Below are positions 14,849 through 23,327 of a stretch of 26,896 nt of DNA, one piece after another. Position 1 is the first letter of the stretch. Each line of letters opens with the position of its first letter. A model generated the notes under the pieces. It was given only the letters and a program-made list of their open reading frames with translations. It searched no databases and had not been told where the DNA came from. The stretch comes from CAYMAZ01 sp964526285. GTDB lineage: Bacteria; Bacteroidota; Bacteroidia; Bacteroidales; DTU049. Where the stretch lies: the NCBI GenBank assembly GCA_964526285.1, contig CAZGIW010000053.1, forward strand, positions 1 to 26,896, read 5' to 3'. The position numbers and the translations under genes are program-made.

Positions 14849-15919
14849 TTATTCATCCGGTTGTGCCCCGGCAACCATCGAAGCAATGAGGGCTGCCATG
14901 CTTTTTGCTGAATGTGGCGACCAGTGAGTATCATCATAAAAATACACATCTTTCATTGATTCTGATAGTTCCTTTAGCCCTTGTTTGGAATCTACAAAAA
15001 GATAATCCTTATGCATTTCTCTAAAATGATTGAAAAACAGAGGCTCATCAAACGTGCAATCAACAATATACTCGTAGTAAAAGTCAAACTTATCGGGACA
15101 TGGCAAATAAATCAGAGTGATACCCTTTTGCTTTAGTTTTTTGTGAAGAATGTTCAGGTGCTCATTCATCTTCCAGATATTTTCCATTTGATTATTCTTT
15201 TCAATTGCCTGAATATCTTCAATATAGAAAAGTAAGTGTTTTGCTCCATTGGAAAATACTGACTCTTTGAGCATCAATTTATACACCATTTCATTGAATA
15301 TCTGATTGCGAAGCACAGACAACCGAAACAGATTCATGGCTACTGTCACTGTTTCAGCAGAAGGAAAATATTTTTCCAAATCAATAAATGGTTCTTGTTG
15401 TTGAGAAGTACTGGCTTTTCCTTCCTGAATAAGAGAATGTATCTGTTCTGTTGAAAAAAAGAAAGCAGAGTCGGCTTGCAGTGCATAATCTGAGGTGTAT
15501 CGTTCAACGGTTTGCAATACAACATATTTAACTTGATAATGTTCAAAAAAATCACTGTTTACAAGTCCATACAATGTGTGAACCGGATTCCAATGCAAAG
15601 AACGGTCATAATGCAGCACTCTCAAACCGTAGTCAGATACAAGAAAGTTTTGATACCCATAACCATTCTGTTCAGAAAAGGAATCACCTATAGTAAACAC
15701 ATCAAATGTTTTTTGGTCTGTTTCATCTGTTATTTTTACAAATTTCCGTTCTTCAGCAAAGTATTCGCGAAAAGCATCCCTGTATGATGGATATATATCG
15801 GGCAAAAAACCAAGCCTCAGTAAATCGCCTTTCTTTGTTGTGTGACACTGTAAAAAAAAGACCTGCATCAAAATGAGCGGAATTATAAACAAAAGGATTT
15901 GAAGTAGATACTTTTTCAT
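14849..15919 (-). CDS. SGNH/AlgJ-like acyltransferase-associated protein, partner of MBOAT
   Basis: A 356-residue protein with one N-terminal membrane segment (about 4-22) and an extracytoplasmic domain. Gly78-Asp79-Ser80 in Ile-Gly-Asp-Ser-Phe-Ser is a GDSL/SGNH block I. Near the C-terminus Asp329-Asp-Thr-His-Trp (His332) resembles the Asp-x-His-Trp motif of AlgJ/AlgX. Together they give a Ser-Asp-His triad. In AlgJ and AlgX, as I recall them, the Asp-x-His-Trp motif precedes the Ser motif; here the order is the reverse and follows canonical SGNH hydrolases. Only one base separates it from the upstream MBOAT stop, so it is translationally coupled. It probably transfers acyl groups delivered by the MBOAT protein to an exported glycan. 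Confidence 0.8.
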   Translation of the reverse strand: MKKYLLQILLFIIPLILMQVFFLQCHTTKKGDLLRLGFLPDIYPSYRDAFREYFAEERKFVKITDETDQKTFDVFTIGDSFSEQNGYGYQNFLVSDYGLRVLHYDRSLHWNPVHTLYGLVNSDFFEHYQVKYVVLQTVERYTSDYALQADSAFFFSTEQIHSLIQEGKASTSQQQEPFIDLEKYFPSAETVTVAMNLFRLSVLRNQIFNEMVYKLMLKESVFSNGAKHLLFYIEDIQAIEKNNQMENIWKMNEHLNILHKKLKQKGITLIYLPCPDKFDFYYEYIVDCTFDEPLFFNHFREMHKDYLFVDSKQGLKELSESMKDVYFYDDTHWSPHSAKSMAALIASMVAGAQPDE

Positions 15920-15920
15920 G

Positions 15921-17363
15921 TTAAAACTGAAAATAAATAAATTGTTGTTCTTTTCCTCCGTGCCACAAAATGATAATCACAATGATATAATAGAATAACC
16001 ATCTGGCAAATCGTGGCCATTTGATGCCAAATTTTTCCAGCGCATATTCGGAATCTCTTCCTTTCCACTCAAACAAAATAAAAAGAGTAAGAAGGATAAG
16101 CAGCCCATTCAAATGATTGATGTTTTCCAATGCAACTTCTTTATCACTCTTGATAAACATGTTTCGAATGAAAATGAATGCATGACTTATTGATTCGGCT
16201 CTGAAGAATATCCAGGCAAAACAGGTGAGAAAAAATGTCAGTAATATAGCACCTGTTTCTCTGAGTTTCGGAAAAATCCTGTTTTTAGCAACAATCTCCA
16301 GATTTCTCCTGTTTCTTCCGGCAAGCAGCAGGGGCAAAAAGTAAACAGCATTCAGTGCTCCCCAAACAATAAAAGTCCAATTTGCCCCATGCCACAATCC
16401 ACTAACAATAAAAATAATAAACGTATTTCTTATAACAATTGCTTTTGTTGAGCGGCTTCCTCCTAGAGGTATATATACATAATCTCTAAACCAGGTTGAA
16501 AGAGAAATATGCCATCTTCGCCAGAACTCTGCCATATCACGTGAAAAATAAGGAAATGCAAAATTCTTCATCAAATCTATACCAAACAAACGCGCTGTCC
16601 CGATTGCAATATCAGAATATCCTGAAAAATCACCATAAATTTGAAATGCAAAAAACACAACCCCGAGAATTAGCATTCCGCTTGAAAAAGATTCGGGGGT
16701 CTGAAAAATCAAATTCACAAATTCGGCACAACTATCAGCAATGACAATTTTTTTAAATAGACCCCATAAGATTTGTCTCATACCATCGGCAGCTTTGCCA
16801 TAATCAAAATAAATCTTTGATGTAATTTGAGGCAAGAGACGTTTTGCCCTTTCGATTGGACCAGCCACCAACTGAGGGAAAAAACTCACAAATGCAGCAA
16901 ATGAAATCAGATCATCAGTGGGCTTCATTTGTCGTCTGTAAACATCAATAGTGTAACTGAGAGTTTGAAATGTATAAAAACTAATCCCCACAGGCAAAAT
17001 AATGTTGAGCGACCCAGTGCTTATTTCGCTACCAAAAAAAGTAAACACACGTGTAAAATTCTCTATAAAAAAATTGTAATACTTAAAAAAACCAAGCAAT
17101 CCCAAATTGGAGAAAATACTAAGCATAAGCAGAGTTTTACGCTTGAATTGGTTTTGTTCTCTGCCCAATGCAACACCAACAACAAAATCTATCAAAGTGC
17201 TAAAAATAATCAGAGACAAAAACCGCCAGTCCCACCAGCCATAAAAAACATAACTCGATGCAACTATAATGAGATTTCTTGCTTTCAACCATGGTGAAAA
17301 AATCCAGTACACTGCAAAAACAATCGGCAGAAATACAGCAAAGTCAATGGAGTTAAAGAGCAT
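15921..17363 (-). CDS. MBOAT-family membrane O-acyltransferase (AlgI/DltB-like)
   Basis: A 480-residue polytopic protein with about ten or more hydrophobic segments. Family landmarks include the N-terminal Leu-Phe-Asn-Ser-x-x-Phe and Pro-Val-Gly-Ile-Ser-Phe-Tyr-Thr-Phe-Gln at about 124-133. Pro-Gln-Leu-Val-Ala-Gly-Pro-Ile-Glu-Arg is at 163-172, His285 in Trp-Arg-Arg-Trp-His, and the invariant His325 in Gly-Leu-Trp-His-Gly-Ala-Asn-Trp. AlgI-type members move acetyl groups across the membrane to a periplasmic SGNH partner, which is encoded next to it here. No polysaccharide synthase is in view, so the acylated glycan is unknown. Confidence 0.94.
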   Translation of the reverse strand: MLFNSIDFAVFLPIVFAVYWIFSPWLKARNLIIVASSYVFYGWWDWRFLSLIIFSTLIDFVVGVALGREQNQFKRKTLLMLSIFSNLGLLGFFKYYNFFIENFTRVFTFFGSEISTGSLNIILPVGISFYTFQTLSYTIDVYRRQMKPTDDLISFAAFVSFFPQLVAGPIERAKRLLPQITSKIYFDYGKAADGMRQILWGLFKKIVIADSCAEFVNLIFQTPESFSSGMLILGVVFFAFQIYGDFSGYSDIAIGTARLFGIDLMKNFAFPYFSRDMAEFWRRWHISLSTWFRDYVYIPLGGSRSTKAIVIRNTFIIFIVSGLWHGANWTFIVWGALNAVYFLPLLLAGRNRRNLEIVAKNRIFPKLRETGAILLTFFLTCFAWIFFRAESISHAFIFIRNMFIKSDKEVALENINHLNGLLILLTLFILFEWKGRDSEYALEKFGIKWPRFARWLFYYIIVIIILWHGGKEQQFIYFQF

Positions 17364-17385
17364 TCAATCCAATTTTTAACACTTG

Positions 17386-17418
17386 CAAATGTATAAAAAA
17401 CTAAAAACAGAATTCAAA
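17386..17418 (-). promoter_or_regulatory. Promoter of the MBOAT operon
   Basis: On the minus strand TTTG (complement of 17415-17418), a 21-base spacer, then TACATTTG (complement of 17386-17393), 22 bases before the ATG at 17363. Confidence 0.6.
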
Positions 17419-17501
17419 GAAAGAATTAATAATGAAAAATTAAATTTCCTGTAATCTGAAATTTCAAATATTTGACTCTGTGAATTCATCAGTTTGAAAA
17501 A

Positions 17502-18104
17502 TCATGAAAGTATAAGGGTTCTTAACTTTTCAGTTAAAACAAATATCTTTTCAATTTTTGGTTGTTCTAATTCCCAGTGGTTTCTCACTATCACAGAAAC
17601 GGTGCTTTTGCCTTTAAGTTGAGGACAGAAGTCCATGTTTATGGTGTTGAAATATATCCTGATTCTCTGATCAATCTCAATAATTTCTAACATTGAATTA
17701 TGAATCAAAGGTTTGTATATTATTTTTTCAATCTCCTCAAATCCATTTCCTCTTATGATAAAATCAGAGTTAATATAATGACTGTCAGTTTGATTTTTTT
17801 TCAGGGGACCAATGAATGGTATTCGATTCCAAAAATTGCTTTTTCCGATAATCAGATTACAATTTTTGCTGACTTCATGTGAAAAAGCCATTCCCCAAAA
17901 CATTGAAAAATCTGATAGATTGGATGGATTACTATACCACAGCATAACTGTTTCGGATTGAGCATCTTCAATAATTGCTGTTCTTTTTGTGTGACCGTAT
18001 CTGTGAGATATTTTTTCTTCACTTGCAGATATCATTCTATGGGAAGATAATGCAATTTTCTTAAGCAAATCAAGAGATGATAAGTTATTGTTTCCATGTG
18101 GCAT
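17502..18104 (-). CDS. Uncharacterised cytoplasmic protein, downstream of the C69 dipeptidase
   Basis: I do not recognise this family. The longest reading starts at 18176 and overlaps the dipeptidase by 55 bases. The Met at 18104 gives 200 residues and a 17-base gap, and is preferred. The protein has no signal peptide or membrane segment. It begins with a short helical region (Leu-Asp-Leu-Leu-Lys-Lys-Ile-Ala). The rest looks like alternating strands and helices with many Ile/Asn residues, including Phe-Trp-Asn-Arg-Ile-Pro-Phe-Ile-Gly-Pro near the middle. The N-terminal part has several His and Arg residues but no recognisable catalytic pattern. Cotranscription with the dipeptidase is likely, but no shared function can be inferred. 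Confidence 0.65.
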   Translation of the reverse strand: MPHGNNNLSSLDLLKKIALSSHRMISASEEKISHRYGHTKRTAIIEDAQSETVMLWYSNPSNLSDFSMFWGMAFSHEVSKNCNLIIGKSNFWNRIPFIGPLKKNQTDSHYINSDFIIRGNGFEEIEKIIYKPLIHNSMLEIIEIDQRIRIYFNTINMDFCPQLKGKSTVSVIVRNHWELEQPKIEKIFVLTEKLRTLILS

Positions 18105-18121
18105 ATTAAAACCCTTCAATT

Positions 18122-19861
18122 TTAATTCCTGTATAAAAACTTTTCGCCCGTTTCTTCTATGATGCGTTTTTTCCACTCATCAGGATAGTCAATATGTTCC
18201 GGTGGAAGCGGATAACCATAGGGATTGCGCAAAAACTCTCCGTTTTCTTCCTGTTTCACATTGCCGTCCATATATTTAACAAGCAAAAATTCAAACAAAC
18301 GGTGCCAGCGCTCAACTGCATAATTTCCTGCGTTTTTTGAATAATTTGTAAGCAGTTGTCTTACACTTGTCATGTTTTCGGGATGTTCTTTCAGAAGCTG
18401 AATTGCAAGTTCATCATTTTCTTTAACAGACTGATAAAACCCATTTTCAAGTTCACTTTGCCACTTTTTCACATCTTGTATCATCAAATCATACCTGAGA
18501 TATACAAAATTTGAAACTTTGTTAAATGCCCAAAATGCTGAAGTAGGACTGTAGGTAAGAATATCACCATTTCCTTCGGCATAACTTTCAGGTACTTCGT
18601 TAATTCCACAATAAAATGGCACATACACAGTTGAACCAGCATCATCTACGCTGAACCAGATAATGCCTCCAATGGGGTCGGGGAGCCATGATCGTGCCTG
18701 AGCAACATATGAAAACCCTGTTTGCTGAGTCATGGTTGCTCTTTCATGAAAATATGTCTGCCCTTCATATTTCCATGTAAGTGGTCGCCATCTGTATGGA
18801 CAGCTATGTGGGCCTGCACCAATATCCTGTGTCATATCAAATTCTGTTCCCTGCAGATAATCCCGTTTATTCTCAATAAGATCGGCAACACTAAGCTTGC
18901 GGTTTGGCTTGATGTATAAAGGCATTCTGTTTGTCAAATCAAATCCGGCAGCATAATCTTTGTATTGTTCCATATCATCATGAAAACGACGAAAGAAAGC
19001 CCATACACGCATTTCGCAAAAGCGAGCAGCTCCGAAATCAAGTGGTGCATACACATCTGAAAAACTAAATTCACTGTCTTTGCCATCAAAATAATCTTTG
19101 CTTCGTGCAAATTCAATCACATCATGTGAATAAATAACTTCCACAGAAGGATTGTGAATGAGTTTCATGTGTTTTGAACTTACAGATTTTTTGCCGTCAT
19201 GCAATGGAAAAGTAGTGATTCGGGCGTGATTAGCATGTGCTGAAATATATCCATCGGGGATTTTTATGGCCACCCAAACAGCTCCTTTGTTTTTGTTAAT
19301 CATTTTTCCACTTTTTTTGTCCATCACCATTTCTGAACCTTTGCCAACGATTTCCATAATCCACACTTCGTTCTTGTCAGCAATGGAAAACGACTCTCCA
19401 GAACTGTAGTATCCATATTTTTCAACCAGTTCGGCAATAATCTGAATGGCTTCACGTGCAGTTTTTGCACGATCAAGTGCAATAAACATCAGAGCAGCAT
19501 AGTCCATCAGTCCGGTTGAATCGTGCAGTTCAGGTCTGCCACCAAATGTTGTTTCTCCCATGGAAACCTGATGTTCGTTCATAAAACCTACAACATTATA
19601 CGTAATAGGTGCCTGAGGTATGGTTGTAATGAGTCTGTTTGTGCTTCTGTCACGCACTTCAACAGTGGCATCAGGCCCCCATGTGCCTCCATTGCGAAAA
19701 TAGAGTTCGCCATATCGTATGTGTGAATCAGCAGCATAGGTAATCATGGTGGAGCCGTCAACAGATGCACCTTTGGTGACAAGGTAATTGGTGCATGATA
19801 AAACCAGATTTGATTCTAAAGCAATAAACAGAGTTAAAAATACATAAAAATAAGTTTTCAT
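18122..19861 (-). CDS. C69-family dipeptidase (PepD-like Ntn hydrolase), exported
   Basis: A 579-residue protein whose signal peptide ends at about residue 22 with Leu-Ser, immediately before Cys23 in Cys-Thr-Asn-Tyr-Leu-Val. In C69 enzymes that Cys becomes the N-terminal nucleophile after processing, so export and activation may be one step. Downstream family segments are Asp-Gly-Ser-Thr-Met-Ile-Thr-Tyr-Ala-Ala-Asp-Ser-His, Met-Gly-Glu-Thr-Thr-Phe-Gly-Gly, and Gly-Glu-Ser-Phe-Ser-Ile-Ala-Asp. Such enzymes cleave dipeptides, probably in the periplasm. Promoter: TATTTTTG read from 19900 to 19893, 31 bases before the ATG. The upstream region is shared with the divergent DUF2436 gene. Confidence 0.92.
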   Translation of the reverse strand: MKTYFYVFLTLFIALESNLVLSCTNYLVTKGASVDGSTMITYAADSHIRYGELYFRNGGTWGPDATVEVRDRSTNRLITTIPQAPITYNVVGFMNEHQVSMGETTFGGRPELHDSTGLMDYAALMFIALDRAKTAREAIQIIAELVEKYGYYSSGESFSIADKNEVWIMEIVGKGSEMVMDKKSGKMINKNKGAVWVAIKIPDGYISAHANHARITTFPLHDGKKSVSSKHMKLIHNPSVEVIYSHDVIEFARSKDYFDGKDSEFSFSDVYAPLDFGAARFCEMRVWAFFRRFHDDMEQYKDYAAGFDLTNRMPLYIKPNRKLSVADLIENKRDYLQGTEFDMTQDIGAGPHSCPYRWRPLTWKYEGQTYFHERATMTQQTGFSYVAQARSWLPDPIGGIIWFSVDDAGSTVYVPFYCGINEVPESYAEGNGDILTYSPTSAFWAFNKVSNFVYLRYDLMIQDVKKWQSELENGFYQSVKENDELAIQLLKEHPENMTSVRQLLTNYSKNAGNYAVERWHRLFEFLLVKYMDGNVKQEENGEFLRNPYGYPLPPEHIDYPDEWKKRIIEETGEKFLYRN

Positions 19862-19892
19862 AAGGAAGTAATTTTCTAATTTATAATTGTAG

Positions 19893-19900
19893 CAAAAATA
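19893..19900 (-). promoter_or_regulatory. -7 promoter box of the C69 dipeptidase
   Basis: TATTTTTG on the minus strand, 31 bases from the ATG at 19861. No matching upstream element was found. Confidence 0.5.
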
Positions 19901-19916
19901 TCATTTTTTTAATGGT

Positions 19917-19950
19917 TTTGTTTTTTTTTTATAAAAACTTATTATATTTG
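19917..19950 (+). promoter_or_regulatory. Promoter of the DUF2436 gene
   Basis: TTTG at 19917-19920 and TATATTTG at 19943-19950, spaced by 22 bases (slightly long). The ATG follows 29 bases later. Confidence 0.55.
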
Positions 19951-19979
19951 CATTAATTATTCACTAAAACAATTTAATT

Positions 19980-20804
19980 ATGAAAAAATTATTTACCTTT
20001 TTAACTCTTTTTGGTGTTTTGCTTGGTGTTTATGCGCAAAACAAAACAATTGATGCGTCTGGTAGCTACAAATACCAAGTACGTATTGACAATGAAAGAA
20101 CACTTGAAGTCAATGCTGTTCCCTTTGCAATTTTGGCAGATAAATCCATCTGTATGATAACCCTTCAGGCAGATGATGTATGGGGTGACGGATCAGGTTA
20201 TCAAATGTTGCTTGATGCAGATGCCAATACATTCGGGGTGATTTTTCCCGCTACAGGTGCGTTTACTGTCTCGGGAGATGCCCCTGCAGGTGCATATGAC
20301 GAGTTTGAATTCAAAATCCCTGTTAATGCAGATGGAGTTTTGACTACATCAAACATCATTATGAATGGTCAAGAAAGCATTTTTATTCCTGCCGGAACTT
20401 ACGACTGGGTTATCACTAATCCTACTCCCGGAGACAGATTGTGGATTGCTTCAGATAATTGTGATCCTGGTAGAGCTGACAATGCAGTTTTTGAAGCGGG
20501 TTATCATTACACATTTGCAGTTTCATTCGGAGGAACAAATGACTGTGTAACTCATTCTTCTGCTTTTACTTCAGTTGAAGAGAATGCTGAAGTTGCAATA
20601 AACATTTACCCAAATCCAGCATCTGATTTTGTTGTGTTGACACAATATGCAGATGTTGATGTGTTTAATGTTTATGGACAGATTATTGGCACATACACCA
20701 ATGTAAACGGTATTGATGTTTCTTCTTTTGATAATGGAATGTACATATTCCGTATTAGAATGGGAGAAAGTGTTATTTCTAAAAACATCTCTATTGTTAG
20801 ATAG
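19980..20804 (+). CDS. Stand-alone DUF2436-domain protein with T9SS sorting domain
   Basis: A 274-residue secreted protein. The signal peptide is 1-20 (Tyr-Ala-Gln). Residues about 58-190 match the DUF2436 domain I know from P. gingivalis HagA and gingipain adhesin regions. Landmarks in order are Asp-Asp-Val-Trp-Gly-Asp-Gly-Ser-Gly-Tyr-Gln, Leu-Leu-Asp-Ala-Asp, Pro-Ala-Thr-Gly, Ile-Pro-Ala-Gly-Thr-Tyr-Asp, Ile-Thr-Asn-Pro, and Phe-Glu-Ala-Gly-Tyr-His-Tyr-Thr-Phe. A type A T9SS C-terminal domain follows at about 207-274 (Ile-Tyr-Pro-Asn-Pro to a final Ile-Val-Arg). There is no peptidase domain, so this is a minimal adhesin-like cargo protein. It has its own promoter and terminator. Confidence 0.88.
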   Translation: MKKLFTFLTLFGVLLGVYAQNKTIDASGSYKYQVRIDNERTLEVNAVPFAILADKSICMITLQADDVWGDGSGYQMLLDADANTFGVIFPATGAFTVSGDAPAGAYDEFEFKIPVNADGVLTTSNIIMNGQESIFIPAGTYDWVITNPTPGDRLWIASDNCDPGRADNAVFEAGYHYTFAVSFGGTNDCVTHSSAFTSVEENAEVAINIYPNPASDFVVLTQYADVDVFNVYGQIIGTYTNVNGIDVSSFDNGMYIFRIRMGESVISKNISIVR

Positions 20805-20822
20805 TATTTGATTTTGAAATAT

Positions 20823-20859
20823 AAAAAAAGCTGTCTGAAAATCTCAGACAGCTTTTTTT
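20823..20859. terminator. Bidirectional Rho-independent terminator between convergent genes
   Basis: A seven-A run, then GCTGTCTGA pairing with TCAGACAGC around the loop AAATC, then a seven-T run. It serves the DUF2436 gene and probably also the TonB receptor gene ending at 20875. Confidence 0.88.
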
Positions 20860-20874
20860 ATCCCCATCCTGTTG

Positions 20875-23283
20875 CTAAAAATTTGCCTGTAAGGAAATGA
20901 CGAAATTTCTACCTGGAGCAGAAATACCCGAGGAGTAGGGTCTGTATCTTACATCCAGAATGTTTTCCACACCTGCAGTCAGGTTGAGAAACGACGTAGC
21001 CTGATAGGCAATTCTGAAATTCAGAGTTTGCCATGCAGGGGAGTATGGATTTCCTTCATTATCCAAAGCATACATATGAGGTTTTTCCTGCTCTGAAGGT
21101 GCAAGGTTTTCATTTGTGATGCTTCCGTTGAATAATACCACAAATTCAGCCCTCATTTTGTTTCTGCCATAACTTAGCTTTGTCATCCCGAAAAGCGGAG
21201 CAGCATGCCTCAATGGGGCCTTGCTTCCGTCATCCAATTCTTCCTCTCCATTCTGCCAGTTGATTGCTCCGTAGAAACCAAATCCGGCAGGGAGTTTCAC
21301 TTCAAGACTTGCCGACACTCCATATACTTGAGCAAATGCAGCATTCTGAATGGATTGCACCCTGCTCATTTCTCCATTGTACATGATGCTGTCAGCTCCG
21401 TTGATTAGAAAATCGCGTCTCACCAATGCGTCCGCAAGATAGGTGTAGAATCCTGAAATATCAAGACGTGCTGATTTTCCAAACACTTTTGTGATTCCTG
21501 CCTCTGCACTGTATGCATATTCAGGTTTCAGGTCAGGATTTGGGACAACAACACTGCCTGGTTCAGATTCAAACACCTTGCCCATATCATCAATGTTGGG
21601 TGCTCTGAATCCGCTTGTGAGATTGGTGCTCAACTGCCAGTAATCATTGAGACGATACACCAGTCCGGCACTTCCGTTAACTGTTCCTGTGTTGAGGTTT
21701 GCCTCTGTAAATGGAAAGGGATAAAAAGTTGTGTCAAACACGCAGTTTGCAATCACATGACTGTATCGAATTCCAACCGGCAAATTCAGTTTTTCACCAA
21801 CCTTATGTTTGTACAGGGCATACACTGCATAAGAGTTCCAAACTGATCCGTCAGGATATCTTGTTCCTACAGGTTCTGTTTCACCTGTCTCTCTGTTGGT
21901 TCTTGATGCAACTGAGTTGACAGTGTTAAACATTCCCTCAAAACCATACAACAATAGTCCATTTTTGGTAAGATATTTTGAAAAATCCAGATTTGCAGAC
22001 AAAACTGAGACATTTTCTGTTTGATTTCTCAGCCAGTCATTGTTGAATCTCCTGTCGTTGCGGCTTTCCTCAAAATCCTGCATTGCAAGTGTGAAAATTG
22101 CCTTGTCATAAAAAACAGTTGTATCAGCATGAACAACATTCAGCGAGTGCATCATCCATTTCTGAGGACCATAATACCACTCTGCACTTCGGAGAACATC
22201 ATTTCTATATTCAATCAATCGGTCATAACGGGGAATATCTCCTGTTGAGTTGTAAATAAAGGTATAAGTTGCATCCAGCTTTTTGTTTGGTTTAAAACGA
22301 ATTTTTTGCATGAAATTATATGCATTATATCCTGAGAATTTCTGAAGCTTAGGGTCAGAATTGACAAACATGCTGTCCTTTCCGTTGACTGTTTCTGCAT
22401 AGTGAGGCCTCATATATTCGTCAGGACCATTGCTGCCCATTCTCAGGTCGTCGAAATCTGAAACTCCTGCAACTGTTAGAAATGCCCATTTTTGAAAACC
22501 GATATTGATGTTAAGTTGTCCGGTTTTCTCATTATTGGCCGATGACCATCGGGTCATTGCTTTCCCATACACCTGCATTTTGTCGGTGGCACTAAATCCC
22601 GGTTCAAAGGTTGAAAACGCCATAACTCCACCAATGGCATCGCTGCCAAAGGCAACAGATCCGGGTCCGAATATCACTTCAGCCCGTTCAATATTGAAAG
22701 GATCAACAGATATTACATTCTGTAAATTTCCACTACGAAAAATAGCATTGTTCATCCTGACGCCGTCAACAACAATCAATACCCTGTTGGCGGCAAAACC
22801 TCTTATTATTGGACTACCTCCTCCCAGCTGACTTTTCTGAACAAATACATTGCCACTGCCCGAAAGCATGTCTGCTGCAGTTTGCGGATTTTGAAATGCA
22901 ATATCCGAGTGACGTATAATGTGCATCTGTTCAGGACTTTGTGAATTTCCCTGTTGCCACCTGATGGCTGATACTACAAAAGGATTGAGCATGATTGGCC
23001 CCGGCTTCATGTGTACTTTGTATTTACTTGCCTTCAGCTGTTCAAGTGTGATGTATAGAGGTTCATATCCAAGAAGACTCAAAAAAAGTGAATCCTTTTC
23101 CCCCTGAAGAGAAACCATCACCTGTCCTGCCGGATTTGTCAGCTGAGTAGCATTTTGTCTTAAGTCATATACGGTTACAAACTCCAGAGGCTTTCTTGTA
23201 ATTTCATCTTTGACTGTAATAAGCTGAGCTACACAAAGAATAGAAATACACATACCAATGCATGTGAAGATGATTCTTCTCAT
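20875..23283 (-). CDS. TonB-dependent outer-membrane receptor (heme/transferrin-receptor-like)
   Basis: An 802-residue receptor with a signal peptide at 1-19 and a carboxypeptidase-regulatory-like domain at about 20-95, the common Bacteroidota extension. The plug is at about 115-225 (Gly-Gly-Gly-Ser-Pro-Ile-Ile-Arg-Gly-Phe, Val-Asp-Gly-Val-Arg-Met-Asn, Gly-Pro-Gly-Ser-Val-Ala-Phe-Gly-Ser-Asp-Ala-Ile-Gly-Gly). A beta-barrel ends in Phe. FRAP (559-562) and NPDL (582-585) boxes resemble those of heme/hemoglobin receptors, but the conserved His expected between them is absent. It is best called a siderophore/heme/metal-type receptor with unknown ligand. It lies 44 bases after the 181-residue partner gene and shows no good promoter of its own, so they form an operon. 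Confidence 0.92.
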   Translation of the reverse strand: MRRIIFTCIGMCISILCVAQLITVKDEITRKPLEFVTVYDLRQNATQLTNPAGQVMVSLQGEKDSLFLSLLGYEPLYITLEQLKASKYKVHMKPGPIMLNPFVVSAIRWQQGNSQSPEQMHIIRHSDIAFQNPQTAADMLSGSGNVFVQKSQLGGGSPIIRGFAANRVLIVVDGVRMNNAIFRSGNLQNVISVDPFNIERAEVIFGPGSVAFGSDAIGGVMAFSTFEPGFSATDKMQVYGKAMTRWSSANNEKTGQLNINIGFQKWAFLTVAGVSDFDDLRMGSNGPDEYMRPHYAETVNGKDSMFVNSDPKLQKFSGYNAYNFMQKIRFKPNKKLDATYTFIYNSTGDIPRYDRLIEYRNDVLRSAEWYYGPQKWMMHSLNVVHADTTVFYDKAIFTLAMQDFEESRNDRRFNNDWLRNQTENVSVLSANLDFSKYLTKNGLLLYGFEGMFNTVNSVASRTNRETGETEPVGTRYPDGSVWNSYAVYALYKHKVGEKLNLPVGIRYSHVIANCVFDTTFYPFPFTEANLNTGTVNGSAGLVYRLNDYWQLSTNLTSGFRAPNIDDMGKVFESEPGSVVVPNPDLKPEYAYSAEAGITKVFGKSARLDISGFYTYLADALVRRDFLINGADSIMYNGEMSRVQSIQNAAFAQVYGVSASLEVKLPAGFGFYGAINWQNGEEELDDGSKAPLRHAAPLFGMTKLSYGRNKMRAEFVVLFNGSITNENLAPSEQEKPHMYALDNEGNPYSPAWQTLNFRIAYQATSFLNLTAGVENILDVRYRPYSSGISAPGRNFVISLQANF

Positions 23284-23327
23284 AAATTAGTGGTTAAAAT
23301 TGTTTAATAGTAAAATTTGAAAAGTTT

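Noticed and set aside
16929..17297. 122-codon open frame antisense to the MBOAT gene
   Set aside because: It is a low-complexity Lys/Asn shadow frame within a conserved membrane protein gene, with no promoter box or domain.
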